Positions 35,407-44,973 of a DNA stretch of 64,000 nucleotides are shown here, piece after piece. The DNA is from an uncultured Armatimonadota bacterium (GTDB lineage Bacteria; Armatimonadota; Fimbriimonadia; Fimbriimonadales; Fimbriimonadaceae): NCBI GenBank assembly GCA_903927025.1, contig CAIYLG010000013.1:124001-188000 (forward strand). The letters are read 5' to 3'. The notes beneath the pieces are model-generated. The model did no database searches. It worked only from the letters and a program-made list of their open reading frames with translations, and was not told the origin of the DNA. Position 1 is the first letter of the stretch; every line of letters starts with the position of its first letter. Both the position numbers and the translations under genes were made by a program.

Positions 35407-37224
35407 TTAATGGACCGGGGTATGCACAGAAAGCCACACTGGCTTGTTGAGGTCCTGAGCTTGCAGTTCAAAGGAGACAATGTCTTTGATATCAAGCCAC
35501 TTCGACCCTGACAGGACGAGGGTTCCTGCAGTTTGTTTCGAATATTCAAATCCATGATATCGATGCCCACGAGGGTGCTCGCCTGTGTAGCCGCTGGTGT
35601 TGAAGTTTAGATCGGCAATGCTTCCATCCTTCAGATTTGCGATTGCCCGGACGCGCTGCTTCCCTGGCCGCCATTTTGATTGGGAGACGAATAGCTGCAA
35701 GCCCTCTCGATGGATCCTGACGGAACCATCTTCATCAAGGTAGAGATCCAACACCCGGCTTCCAACTTCTCCCTTTTCAGAGACTGCCAACATTTGCTTA
35801 GTTACCGGGATCGATTCTAAGGTCTTCCAGATGCCCTGACCTGACTGAACCTCAAATCGGATGTAGGGACGACTCGTTGCCTTGCTGTAAATTCGCGTCA
35901 AGGGGGTCATGACCTGCGGTTCGTGGTCAAATGTCAGCCTCTCTTTAGGCGGCCCTGTCGGCGAGTCAGCGGCAAAAACATCATAGGTGATCGAACCGCT
36001 GTTGCCTAAAAACTCTTTGCTCGGCTGGAAGAGAACATCCCAGACTTCGTCTCGCACGAAATTCGAAGGATCGTATTCGCCGAATTCAAATCCATCTAAC
36101 TCGGAACCGGGATCGAGCCATCGCTTGCCGTCCGCCGCATAGAGAATGACGCTTCGCCATGGACCCTCCTTACCAGGCTCTAGCACCCCCAACAGCTTGC
36201 CAATTGGAGAAATCGCAGCGTGCTCGACTCCTTCGGACAATCTGTAAGCCTCCACCTCAGGTGCCTTTAAGGTGACATTTTCGAATTTAACGAACTCGTA
36301 GGGACGTTCTTGAATTTCGAAGCTTGCAACCTTGGCTGGAGAGTTTGGCCAGTAAAAACTATGCCCGAGATAGCCCGGGTTGTTGGGGCCATCTCCACAT
36401 CCTCCGAGCGACACACCTTTGGAGTCGTAAAACAGCACCTTTCGATCTGCGCTAGGGGGAATCGGACTCCCTAAAAGCTTGAAGACGTGCGTCGGATTGC
36501 CAGAGCCTTCAAATGTCGTCTTTGCGATGTGGCCAGCCTCGATTCTTCCCCACGAACCGGACGCTATCACAGCCGATTGCCCCTCTTTGAGGTCCATAAA
36601 TGGCATCACTGTGCCTTTGGCCACAACCTTATATTTTCCACGCGCAATTCCAAAGAGCACAGGTTGAGTCATCGTGTTTTGAACGCCAACTTTCAAGTTC
36701 ACCGAAAAGGGCCAAGAGCTTATGACGTAGCCGTTCACTTCTTCTCGAATGAAGAACGGAAGCTCAATCCTCACGGGACCTACCATCGCCGGGTCAGGGG
36801 AGAAATCATCTTTAACGGACCCACCATTTGGAAGGTAGGCAATTACGTCAATATCTCTCTCAAGTTCCGGTCTAACGTGGGTGCGTGTCCTCACCCCCGG
36901 AAGTTCCAACTCGAACACCAGCCAACGGGGGGTCCGGCCTCCGTCATTGCCTCCCGATGCTTGAGAATCGAGCCGCCGTTGGGGCCCGAGGTAGGGCTTG
37001 CCATTTGGCAGCCACGCATGATCGGCCATGCGAATCTCACGACGCCACGCCGCGTCCGCGACGACGACCGGTCGGACTTTGAATCCCGACAACATCTGGG
37101 GCGGGGCCGCGTCCGGGTTCGTTGAGGTCGAACTCGAAGAGGCATGGGTCAGCGCGAAGCATCCAAACGTTGATCCCACCAGGACAACTCGTCGGAGCGC
37201 GGCAAGAAAGTGGTTGCGTGTCAA
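35407..37224 (-). CDS. Secreted protein of unknown family, tandem copy 2
   Basis: 605 residues from a TTG start (37224) with a signal peptide near VVLVGSTFGCFALTHA. No named domain. It is paralogous along its whole length to the gene directly upstream (37442-39262): shared FEIQERPYEF, the FGIARGKYKVVAKG / FGIAQGEYKVIAKG pair, ASGSWGR / ASGPWGR, a KVLFYDS / KALFYNS pair, and a C-terminal LNFNTSGYTG / VDFNTSGYSG. The last third looks like a secretion or adhesion beta domain. The two genes lie 217 bases apart on the same strand. Confidence 0.75.
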   Translation of the reverse strand: MTRNHFLAALRRVVLVGSTFGCFALTHASSSSTSTNPDAAPPQMLSGFKVRPVVVADAAWRREIRMADHAWLPNGKPYLGPQRRLDSQASGGNDGGRTPRWLVFELELPGVRTRTHVRPELERDIDVIAYLPNGGSVKDDFSPDPAMVGPVRIELPFFIREEVNGYVISSWPFSVNLKVGVQNTMTQPVLFGIARGKYKVVAKGTVMPFMDLKEGQSAVIASGSWGRIEAGHIAKTTFEGSGNPTHVFKLLGSPIPPSADRKVLFYDSKGVSLGGCGDGPNNPGYLGHSFYWPNSPAKVASFEIQERPYEFVKFENVTLKAPEVEAYRLSEGVEHAAISPIGKLLGVLEPGKEGPWRSVILYAADGKRWLDPGSELDGFEFGEYDPSNFVRDEVWDVLFQPSKEFLGNSGSITYDVFAADSPTGPPKERLTFDHEPQVMTPLTRIYSKATSRPYIRFEVQSGQGIWKTLESIPVTKQMLAVSEKGEVGSRVLDLYLDEDGSVRIHREGLQLFVSQSKWRPGKQRVRAIANLKDGSIADLNFNTSGYTGEHPRGHRYHGFEYSKQTAGTLVLSGSKWLDIKDIVSFELQAQDLNKPVWLSVHTPVH

Positions 37225-37441
37225 GTTTTGGTTGCCTGACCGTCCGGCATGTGTTCATCGACAGCAAGAGTGGCGAATACACATTGATTACCAAATTGGA
37301 AATGAACATCGTTACCGTCTAGCACGACATTTGAGATATTCGTTGAACTGGCATCCACTGCCGATATTCATTCAAAGTGCACGCTGCGGCTAACCCTGGG
37401 TTGGATTAGGTTATCCCTCCGAGATATTTAAACGTCGAGCC

Positions 37442-39262
37442 TCAATTCACGGGAGCGTGGAGCGAGATCACGACTGGGACTTTAAGGTCCTGTTGTTGGA
37501 TCTCGAACGAGAGGATGTCTTTGAGGTCGATGCTCTTGAAGCCGGACTGGACGTGGGTTCCGTTGAGCTGCCTTGTGAACTCAAAACCGCGAGTCCGCTG
37601 CTCATGAGGTGGCGTGCCGCTGTAGCCGCTCGTGTTGAAGTCCACTTCTGCGATCTTGCCGTCTCGCAGGTGGGCGATGGCCCTGATTCGTTGCTCACCG
37701 GGATGCCAGGTTGACTTCGACGTCACTGGAGTCTGCTCGTCTCTCCAGATTCGAATTGAGCCTGTATCGTCTAGGAACACCTCGAGCACCCTCGTTCCGG
37801 GTGCCCCTTTCTCGGCAGCGGCAAACATATGGTCGCTGACCACGATTGATTCGAGCGTTCTCCATGTTCCTTCGCCAGCTCGAATATGCATCTGCACATA
37901 GGGGTGTTTGGTGGGTTTGCAGGAAATCATCGTCATGGGCATTCGGAACGGCATCTCGTTCCACCCGGTCAGCGTTTCCAGCTTGGGGCCGGTTGGTGTG
38001 TCCGAGGCATAAACCTCGCAGGTTACTGGCGTCGATGCTGTGGAGAACTCATGAACGGGCTCGAACAGGATGCTCCACTGCTCAACCAGCGGATGATTCC
38101 ACGGGTCGAACTGTCCATATTCGTAGCCGGCCAGCTGCATTCCTGGATCGATCCAGCGCGTACCGTCCGCTGCATAGAGGAGGGATCCGGACCAGGCACC
38201 GTCCTTGGTTGGCTTGATCAACCCGATGACTTTGCCAAGTCGAGAGTCAACGGCATGATCCAGTCCCTGTGAGCCCGTGTGGGCAGAAATGTGCGGTGGT
38301 TCGAAGCTGACCGCCTCGAACGTCGCAAACTCGTACGGTCGCTCTTGAATTTCGAAGCGACTAATATCTGCAATGCCATGCTGTTTGAGGAAAAACGAAT
38401 ACGCGTAGCCTGAACCGCTCGCTCTATCTCCGCAAGTTGCGACCACGTCTCCTTGGGAATTGTAAAACAGCGCCTTCCTCTCAGACTTTGGTGGAAAGAC
38501 GCCACCAAGGAGCCGAAATCGGTGGGTGGGAGAGGGCTTAGACTCCGCCCACGGCCTCGGCAGATGCGTCACTTCTAGTCGCCCCCAGGGGCCAGACGCA
38601 ACAACCGCCTTTTGATTCTCCGCGATCGACCCAACCGATGCAGAACCCTTGGCAATTACCTTGTACTCACCCTGAGCAATCCCAAATTCGACAGGTTGCG
38701 GGTCAGTGCTCTGCAACCGAAAGCCCAAGGAAGCGGCAGAAGGAGCGGGAAGGATGGCCGTGTTAGACGAGTCGCGTGCGATGCCGTGCCAAATGCTGAT
38801 GGGCAATGGCCCTGCCGCACCAGCGTTACCCTCCCGATCCCCATCTTCGTCTTGATTATTGTTGTTCGGCAAGTACGCAAAAACGTCTATGTTCGCGGTC
38901 GGTGGCATTTCCTTTTCGTGCTGGATGCCAGCCTTCGGCGCTGAAATTTCAAACGCCAAGCACACTGGAGATCCAGATCCAGACTGGGGAATCATCCCTC
39001 GCGCCGACAAGCGCGCTTCCGCTCCCTCGTAGGGAAATCCAGCTGGAGTCCAGGAATGGTCCGCGATTCTCTGTTCCCCGCTGACGGTGGCATCCTCAAC
39101 TGCAACCAGACGCACGTTGTATCCGGCAATCGTCTTCGTGAAGGAGGCAGAGTCTCCCTTTGCGCCAGAATGATGGCTGGCGAAAGCTACTCGCCGACAC
39201 CCAAAGTTGGAGCCGACACACCCGATAAGAACAATCGCCGCGAGAACCTGCTTCCCATTCAT
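37442..39262 (-). CDS. Secreted protein of unknown family, tandem copy 1
   Basis: 606 residues from ATG 39262 (MNGKQVLAAIVLIGCVGSN; a lipobox-like VLIGC is present, so it may be a lipoprotein). Full-length paralog of 35407-37224. Both carry an N-terminal block ending in an RMADHAWLP / RIADHSWTP motif, several beta-rich modules, and the FEIQERPYEF motif near the middle. The function is unknown. The Asn-Asn-rich loop (PNNNNQDEDGDR) is unique to this copy. Confidence 0.75.
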   Translation of the reverse strand: MNGKQVLAAIVLIGCVGSNFGCRRVAFASHHSGAKGDSASFTKTIAGYNVRLVAVEDATVSGEQRIADHSWTPAGFPYEGAEARLSARGMIPQSGSGSPVCLAFEISAPKAGIQHEKEMPPTANIDVFAYLPNNNNQDEDGDREGNAGAAGPLPISIWHGIARDSSNTAILPAPSAASLGFRLQSTDPQPVEFGIAQGEYKVIAKGSASVGSIAENQKAVVASGPWGRLEVTHLPRPWAESKPSPTHRFRLLGGVFPPKSERKALFYNSQGDVVATCGDRASGSGYAYSFFLKQHGIADISRFEIQERPYEFATFEAVSFEPPHISAHTGSQGLDHAVDSRLGKVIGLIKPTKDGAWSGSLLYAADGTRWIDPGMQLAGYEYGQFDPWNHPLVEQWSILFEPVHEFSTASTPVTCEVYASDTPTGPKLETLTGWNEMPFRMPMTMISCKPTKHPYVQMHIRAGEGTWRTLESIVVSDHMFAAAEKGAPGTRVLEVFLDDTGSIRIWRDEQTPVTSKSTWHPGEQRIRAIAHLRDGKIAEVDFNTSGYSGTPPHEQRTRGFEFTRQLNGTHVQSGFKSIDLKDILSFEIQQQDLKVPVVISLHAPVN

Positions 39263-39368
39263 CTCTTTCGTTGGTGTCAATCCACTCCTGATTCGTTCAG
39301 AAAACTCCGTGTTCTTTCTTTTGTCAGCTTAGACCCATGGGAAGAATTGCACTAGAGGGTCGTGCCCA

Positions 39369-41978
39369 TCAGGGAAACAGATCGTGAACTTCGGGGATGG
39401 TACCGATGAATGTCCCAGGCGTTTGAGCAACAGAATCCCATAATCCAGATTCGATGGGATGGGTGCCTGAAGCGAGAGACTTCCTAGAAGCCTGCAACGG
39501 GAAAAGTGAGGCCCTCGCTCCCGGTTTGCCCAGGTGCTTCAGGCTGTCATAACCCGGCCACAAGGCCGACTTGTCGGAGAATGCTCCGAACGCTATCCGC
39601 GATTGATAGTTCAATCCTGTTTCAGGAGCTAGCTCCTTCAGTTTGAGCACCGCAGTTCGAGTTTGCTCCTGGGTCGCGACGTGTTTGGGCCAAAGCTTAG
39701 CGATTCCTTCCCATGCGGGGATGGACCTAGGATCAATCTCAAGCGCCTTTTGGTAGCTTTCAACTGCGCCCATGAAGTCTCCGACGGAAACGTCAAATTG
39801 GGCAGTTGCCAACCACACTCTTGGGTTCTTGGCTTGGGCGCCCTGGACGATAGATAATTCAGACCGGATTTGATCCTCATCGCCGAGAAAATCGTATGCC
39901 GGCGCTCCTAGCGGCTCATCCTGTTCCGCGTCGTTACGACGGTCCACGGCAAAGTCGACGATCACCGGCACAAGTGATCGCGCGTCTGAGGGTCTGCCGA
40001 GAGTGGCGAGACACCGATAGAGGCCAGACATGATCGAAGCAACAACCGTCTTTGAACCGGCCGCCATCATGTAGGCATCCAGCGCCGATGCATAGGCATG
40101 CGCCCATTCAAGACGTTCCGCCTTTTCCACCAGTGTCCTAACCCGGGCGGGTGGTTCGGGCCGGAGAGGGTCTGTGGCGATCTCAGCCTTTCCCGCGAGT
40201 TGATTTAGGAGGTTGGTTCTGTCTTTCACCGTGGCAGGTAGGGCCACCAACACCTGGCGTGCCTGGGCGGTCTGCCCGGTTCGGGCTAAAGCCCATGCCG
40301 CGTAGAAGGCGATACCGTGTCGTTCTCCGTAACTCGAATATCTGTTACGGTCGCCTCTGAACATGAGCCCTGACAAATCCTCGGCTCCCCACCGTGGATA
40401 TTCACGGAGGAGACTCAGGATTTCTTTCGGTCGGTCCTCTAGGTAATAGAGTTCGGCAAGGCGTGTTCCCGTTTCTGGATCGGCGTTTAGCAGCCTGCCG
40501 TGACCTTCTGCGTTAAGGTTTACGTTGTGAACGTTCTGAGCAGCCTCGAGGATCGCGCGCTGCGCATCGGAGATACGTCCCTGTTCGACATAGGTGTGGT
40601 AGAGGTCTAGACGATTGGCTTCGGTTCCCAAACCTTTTGCCACTTTGGCAACGAAGTCCGCCGATTTGTGGTCGTCGAATACATTCGCTAATTCTAAAAG
40701 TTGGCTGGCGAGTTCGGTGTTGCCCATCTCAATGGCCCTTTCATAGCCAGAGATCGCTTCCTTGACTCGACCTTCCGCAACATCGAGTTCCGCCTGACGG
40801 CCCAGCCAAAGTGCCATCTTGTCCCGGAGAAATATGTGACTTGATAGCCAGTGGGCGAGGTGTCCTTTGACTTCAGCCATACGTCCGAGCGACCGTCCCA
40901 ACTGCAAATACAGAGGCCACACGGATTCAACCGGCCTCTGCGCCATGAGCTGGGACTCCAGGTCAAAAAGGAAAGTCTGTTCATCCCTCGTTTTTGCAAA
41001 CGAGCGCAAATCGACGTTGTTGCCGCTGATTGAATCAAGAAACTTCGCAGCATGCGCGGTATCCCCGCGCTTGGCGAGGGCTAGACCATAGATGAGGTCG
41101 GAGTTATGGTTGCTGCCGGTGTTCTTAACTGATTCTTCACCGAAATGTTGGACCAGTGCCATAACAAATGCGGTGTCACCAAAGCCCCGAACTAAATCCC
41201 AGGGGGGGCTTTTGATGGTCCCAAGATTTGCTGTGACGATCGTTCGGGCGAGGTCCTGCGTCTCCTGCCCTTCGAACCGCGTCCCTCCTGAGGTGGAGGA
41301 CTGAAGAATCTGCCTTATGATTCCTTCAGCACGACCCTTGCCGAATACGTGAACCAGGTTCGGCTGAGTATCCCACGGCAACAACCGGTCCCCAAGATTG
41401 CGGTTGAGAATCAGCTTCTCAAAGAGGTCCAGGTTTCCTGTTCGCTCCGCAATTGGCAGCTCAGCATCGGAGATCAAGTGCTCTGAGTTGAATACGTCCT
41501 CCTTCAATCCAGCTTTGTCTGGATCCCGTTTGCTCTCCAGATAGCGAATCACTTCTTGGTCCCGGCCAAGGAGGTCGTCCATGAGCGCAAGTTCTGCCTT
41601 TCTCTTTGCGCTTGGCGGCAAGTTGGAAAGTCGCTCTCGAATGAGGGGCCAAGTTGCAGGTTCTGGCAGGGCCGGCATCACGATTTCCTCCCACTGATCG
41701 GGAAGGTTCCGATTCGAAATTTCCGGGAGTTCAGATTCCCACGTCTGGACAAGCCTCACCCAAGCTTCAGATGCCTCGCTGGCAGATAGCTTTCGAAGGT
41801 GGCCAATCAGGGCGTTCGATTCATCTCTTGCCTTTCCAAAATAGGCTGTGCGGGCGGTTTTGGGAGACTGGGCGGCGATTGTTCGCAACGCCTCATCTGC
41901 ACCAACAAGACCAGCCTGAGACTTAGACTGCCCCGACTGCAGGGTTGCCCATCCGAATAGGAGTGTTGCGATCATCAT
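39369..41978 (-). CDS. Large secreted TPR protein, tandem copy 2
   Basis: 869 residues with a short signal peptide (MMIATLLFGWATLQSG). TPR-like helix pairs fill most of the protein, for example EGRVKEAISGYERAIEMG, DFMGAVESYQKALEID and QTAQARQVLVALPA. It is a paralog of the broken gene immediately upstream (41975-44833): both have a PATWPLIRERLSNLPPSA / PASWPYIKALAFKRPPSA block and the same C-terminal TPR. Its ATG overlaps the upstream stop in an ATGA, which indicates translational coupling. Its role is unknown; a scaffold or peptide-binding role in the periplasm is likely. Confidence 0.75.
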   Translation of the reverse strand: MMIATLLFGWATLQSGQSKSQAGLVGADEALRTIAAQSPKTARTAYFGKARDESNALIGHLRKLSASEASEAWVRLVQTWESELPEISNRNLPDQWEEIVMPALPEPATWPLIRERLSNLPPSAKRKAELALMDDLLGRDQEVIRYLESKRDPDKAGLKEDVFNSEHLISDAELPIAERTGNLDLFEKLILNRNLGDRLLPWDTQPNLVHVFGKGRAEGIIRQILQSSTSGGTRFEGQETQDLARTIVTANLGTIKSPPWDLVRGFGDTAFVMALVQHFGEESVKNTGSNHNSDLIYGLALAKRGDTAHAAKFLDSISGNNVDLRSFAKTRDEQTFLFDLESQLMAQRPVESVWPLYLQLGRSLGRMAEVKGHLAHWLSSHIFLRDKMALWLGRQAELDVAEGRVKEAISGYERAIEMGNTELASQLLELANVFDDHKSADFVAKVAKGLGTEANRLDLYHTYVEQGRISDAQRAILEAAQNVHNVNLNAEGHGRLLNADPETGTRLAELYYLEDRPKEILSLLREYPRWGAEDLSGLMFRGDRNRYSSYGERHGIAFYAAWALARTGQTAQARQVLVALPATVKDRTNLLNQLAGKAEIATDPLRPEPPARVRTLVEKAERLEWAHAYASALDAYMMAAGSKTVVASIMSGLYRCLATLGRPSDARSLVPVIVDFAVDRRNDAEQDEPLGAPAYDFLGDEDQIRSELSIVQGAQAKNPRVWLATAQFDVSVGDFMGAVESYQKALEIDPRSIPAWEGIAKLWPKHVATQEQTRTAVLKLKELAPETGLNYQSRIAFGAFSDKSALWPGYDSLKHLGKPGARASLFPLQASRKSLASGTHPIESGLWDSVAQTPGTFIGTIPEVHDLFP

Positions 41979-42565
41979 TCGAAGGGGTACCCAGTGGGAT
42001 GATAGAGGCGGCCGATGCTTCCTACGTCTCTCGACATCTGGAAGAATCGGCCGATGAGGCGTCCTCGTAGAGTGAACCGATCAAATTCCGGATAGATGCT
42101 TAGCCAGGTGTTTCGGTTGCCAGAATGAAGATTGAGCAGAGCACCGGTACCTGCGATGGGTATCCGCTGAAGCCGAGAGCGGATTGCCTGATAAACCCTG
42201 GATAGATCTCCAATGTTCGGAATGCCGATGGAGTCGCTCCAGTACTGCACGTCCGATTCAATAGACAGATTGATCTTCTTTAGCGCCAGCACTCCCATCT
42301 CTTTGGAGGTGAGGCGGGCTTCCCTCCCCACGGCCATGAGGCAATCCACCGCATCAATTCGAGCGGGATCGAGTGCGAAAGCCTTTCGGAAATCGGAAGC
42401 AGCTTCTCTAAAGCGGCCGCCAACACGATTCAGCATCCCTCTAGCCTGATAAGACGCGCTGTTCTTCCGATGCGAGGAAACCACACGACTGAGGATTTGA
42501 AGCCCAGGAGTTGCCAGATCCGATCGTGCCAGCGTCTCCGCAACCAACGACGGTGGTCCCGTTGT
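41975..42565 (-). pseudogene. TPR protein copy 1, distal part after in-frame TAG
   Basis: This segment continues the frame of 42566-44833 after a TAG (42566-42568). The 196 codons read TTGPPSLVAETLARSDL and then a TPR, GRFREAASDFRKAFALDPAR, that aligns to the C-terminal part of copy 2 (DFMGAVESYQKALEIDPRS). A TTG at 42547 could restart translation but has no SD. The open frame, the homology and the ATGA overlap with the next gene show that it was, or still is, translated. Loss is recent, or the stop is suppressed or mis-sequenced. Confidence 0.7.
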
Positions 42566-44833
42566 CTAGCCGACGGCATCAGAGATCGTCTCCAGAGCCT
42601 TCAAGAAATTGCGACGAGCATCTGACTTCCGGTTCTGCCTCTCAAGGCAAATGCCGAGTGACAGACGAAGTGCCGCATCGGCGGGACAGATAGCAAGCGC
42701 TCTTGTAAACTCTTCTTCCGCCTGCGGCAGTAGATTCACCCTGAGCAAGTGATCTCCACGGTGGCCCAATCGTATCGCTTTGAGCAGCTGCACGGTACGT
42801 CTCGCACCAGCTTGATCGCCTTGCTTTTCAAGGATTTGCACCCTTAATTCAGCCAGCTTCTCCCGGTATGAAAAGGATCCGATGGGGTCGATAGCCAATG
42901 CTCTTCGCACACCGGCAGCGGCCAGTTTGATATCCCCTCGGCGAAACATAAGGTCGCTTTCCCAAAGAACGGCACCTGCGGAATAGGGATTGCTGGCGCG
43001 AACATCCTTGTAGGCGGCGAGACAAATCTGGCCACCAATGCTGTTCAAAAGGTTAAAGCACGACGCGTTCTCGTCGGTATGCAGAAGAATATCTCTCAGG
43101 ATCTGGACGGCAAGATCCTTCCTGCCTGTTTTGGAATATGCCCAAGCCGCATAGAACCCGAGTGGCTGCATTGGCTGTTCCGTTGACGTTACACCGAGCT
43201 GCTGGTCTCGCCTATCCTCCACAGCAAGTGTCGGCTGAGCCCAGTTTGGAAACTTCTCCAGAATGGTAAGCACATCTTGCGGACGGCCGGCCCGGTAATA
43301 GGTGTCGCAGAGCAGCTTTGCCCCAAACTCAAATGGACCGTCTCCGGGATTGACCTCTTTGCAAAGGCTGATCGCCATTCGTTCAAGGTCCTTGAAGCGA
43401 TGAGCCTCAATCAGTGCCTGAATCAGCCCATCTGATGGAAACCTAGCTGGCTCCCTAAGGAATCGAGCGACTCCCTTATCAATCAGCGCTTGATCACCAG
43501 AAGCCACCGCGGTATCGATCAGCTGGTAGGTAGGGTCATAGTCATTCGGGCCATTTCTCAGGCGATCCACTGCATCGTAATCACGAGACAGCGCCTGTAA
43601 ATTCCCCGACATGGCGTCCAGTTCAATCAATTTGGATAAGAATTGAAGCTTCGTGTCCCGCTTATATTTGGGATTCTCGAGGAGTTTCAGAACGCGACTG
43701 GCAGCCTCGTGGGGCTTAAAGATGCCTGAAATTGCGCTCATCAACAGATTGCTGAAATCCTTTTTGGGGAATCGCGTCCCTAGAGTTTCGATGAACGGAA
43801 TCACCCCGCTATCGCTCGGCCACTCCAATTCCTCTAGCCTCGGTATATCCTCAGTGTCAGACAAGAACTGGATTGACTTCTTCAAATCTTTATGGGTGAC
43901 GATTCCATAGAAGTAGATCTGTTTGGCGGAAGCACCCTGGCCACTCTGCTCCATCATCTTCTTGTAGCCATAATGCTCGATGAGCTTGCCGAGGTACGGA
44001 AGGTCCTTGACATCCTCTGCCAACTCCCAGTGGGCGGAAGGGATTTGATTGATGTATTTGAGGGCGACTTTTCGGCCGAGTTCCTTCACCGCCGTGCCTC
44101 GGTTGGACAGCTGATTTTCAGGATTCTTCAAATAACCTAGCAGCAGCTCGTCGGTGACCTTTGGTGACAGGCCAGAAATATCCATGTCTCCCGTAGCCTC
44201 CAGTGCCAGCCGTGCCGCATTCCGTTCGTTCATCCTCCCGAGTCGCCAGTACGCGTCCAGTCTCGGAGTGATGGTGTCTGATTCGGAATAGCGTCCATTG
44301 CGACTGTCCGGAGACTGCAAAGCCTCAGCCTGTCTGTCGTATTCCTCGCAGAGGCGAATCACGCCAAGGTCATCTCCAGTGAGGCGAGCCACAAGAATGA
44401 GCAAGGCGGTGCGGTCTGCAGAAGGGGGCCGCTTAAAAGCCAGCGCTTTGATATAGGGCCAAGATGCGGGACCGGGCAAGGTGATGAGGACATTGGAAAG
44501 AGTCCCTACTGGCTCGGGAGGGGCACCGCCCATCGCCCCATGGAAGCTTCGATGCGGAAGCGCGATCGCTTCATCCAAAAGCGCGATCCACTTGGATGCC
44601 TGCTCACTCGGCTTTTCCGCCTGCATCTGGCTGACAAACTTGCTCAGATGCTCCGAATGCGCCTGCTCAGCAAATTCAATCTTGGTTTCCGGATCATTTG
44701 CCATGATCCGTCGAACCGCCTCGTGGGCGTTTATCAGCGGCTGATCCGTTCGACTTTGCCCCAGTGAAGCTGCCATCAAGGCACAACTGACACCGGAGAC
44801 CGCCGCAATTCGCACAAAGGCAATGATCTTCAA
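42566..44833 (-). CDS. Large secreted TPR protein, tandem copy 1, proximal part ending at in-frame TAG
   Basis: 755 residues from TTG 44833 with a signal peptide near VSCALMAASLGQS. Helical repeats throughout (NLQALSRDYDAVDRL, FKDLERMAISLCKEV, QAEEEFTRALAICPADAA). The frame stops at TAG 42566, where copy 2 (39369-41978) has further TPRs, and the same frame continues for 196 codons. Intact length would be about 952 residues against 869 in copy 2. The stop comes shortly after a TPR helix (LKALETISDAVG). Whether the short product works is unknown. Confidence 0.75.
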   Translation of the reverse strand: MKIIAFVRIAAVSGVSCALMAASLGQSRTDQPLINAHEAVRRIMANDPETKIEFAEQAHSEHLSKFVSQMQAEKPSEQASKWIALLDEAIALPHRSFHGAMGGAPPEPVGTLSNVLITLPGPASWPYIKALAFKRPPSADRTALLILVARLTGDDLGVIRLCEEYDRQAEALQSPDSRNGRYSESDTITPRLDAYWRLGRMNERNAARLALEATGDMDISGLSPKVTDELLLGYLKNPENQLSNRGTAVKELGRKVALKYINQIPSAHWELAEDVKDLPYLGKLIEHYGYKKMMEQSGQGASAKQIYFYGIVTHKDLKKSIQFLSDTEDIPRLEELEWPSDSGVIPFIETLGTRFPKKDFSNLLMSAISGIFKPHEAASRVLKLLENPKYKRDTKLQFLSKLIELDAMSGNLQALSRDYDAVDRLRNGPNDYDPTYQLIDTAVASGDQALIDKGVARFLREPARFPSDGLIQALIEAHRFKDLERMAISLCKEVNPGDGPFEFGAKLLCDTYYRAGRPQDVLTILEKFPNWAQPTLAVEDRRDQQLGVTSTEQPMQPLGFYAAWAYSKTGRKDLAVQILRDILLHTDENASCFNLLNSIGGQICLAAYKDVRASNPYSAGAVLWESDLMFRRGDIKLAAAGVRRALAIDPIGSFSYREKLAELRVQILEKQGDQAGARRTVQLLKAIRLGHRGDHLLRVNLLPQAEEEFTRALAICPADAALRLSLGICLERQNRKSDARRNFLKALETISDAVG

Positions 44834-44973
44834 CTCTTTGACCGGGGACCGAATCTACAGACGGGTTGAGCTCGCTTGCCGTTACGTCGCATGCTCAATA
44901 TTACGGCAACTCGCATCGCAAGCCCTCACCCAGCTTGTTTTTCAGAAGCAAAGACAGGATGGGTGTCGCCGAG

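Noticed and set aside
36487-37125. Plus-strand frame opposite the 35407-37224 gene
   Set aside because: The minus-strand protein has a full-length paralog next to it, so the plus frame is a shadow.
17684-42568. UAG reassigned as a sense codon in this organism
   Set aside because: YchF ends at its usual C terminus with TAG, and the 22249 quinoprotein and 28091 CuAO-N genes also end with TAG. Suppression at specific sites stays possible.
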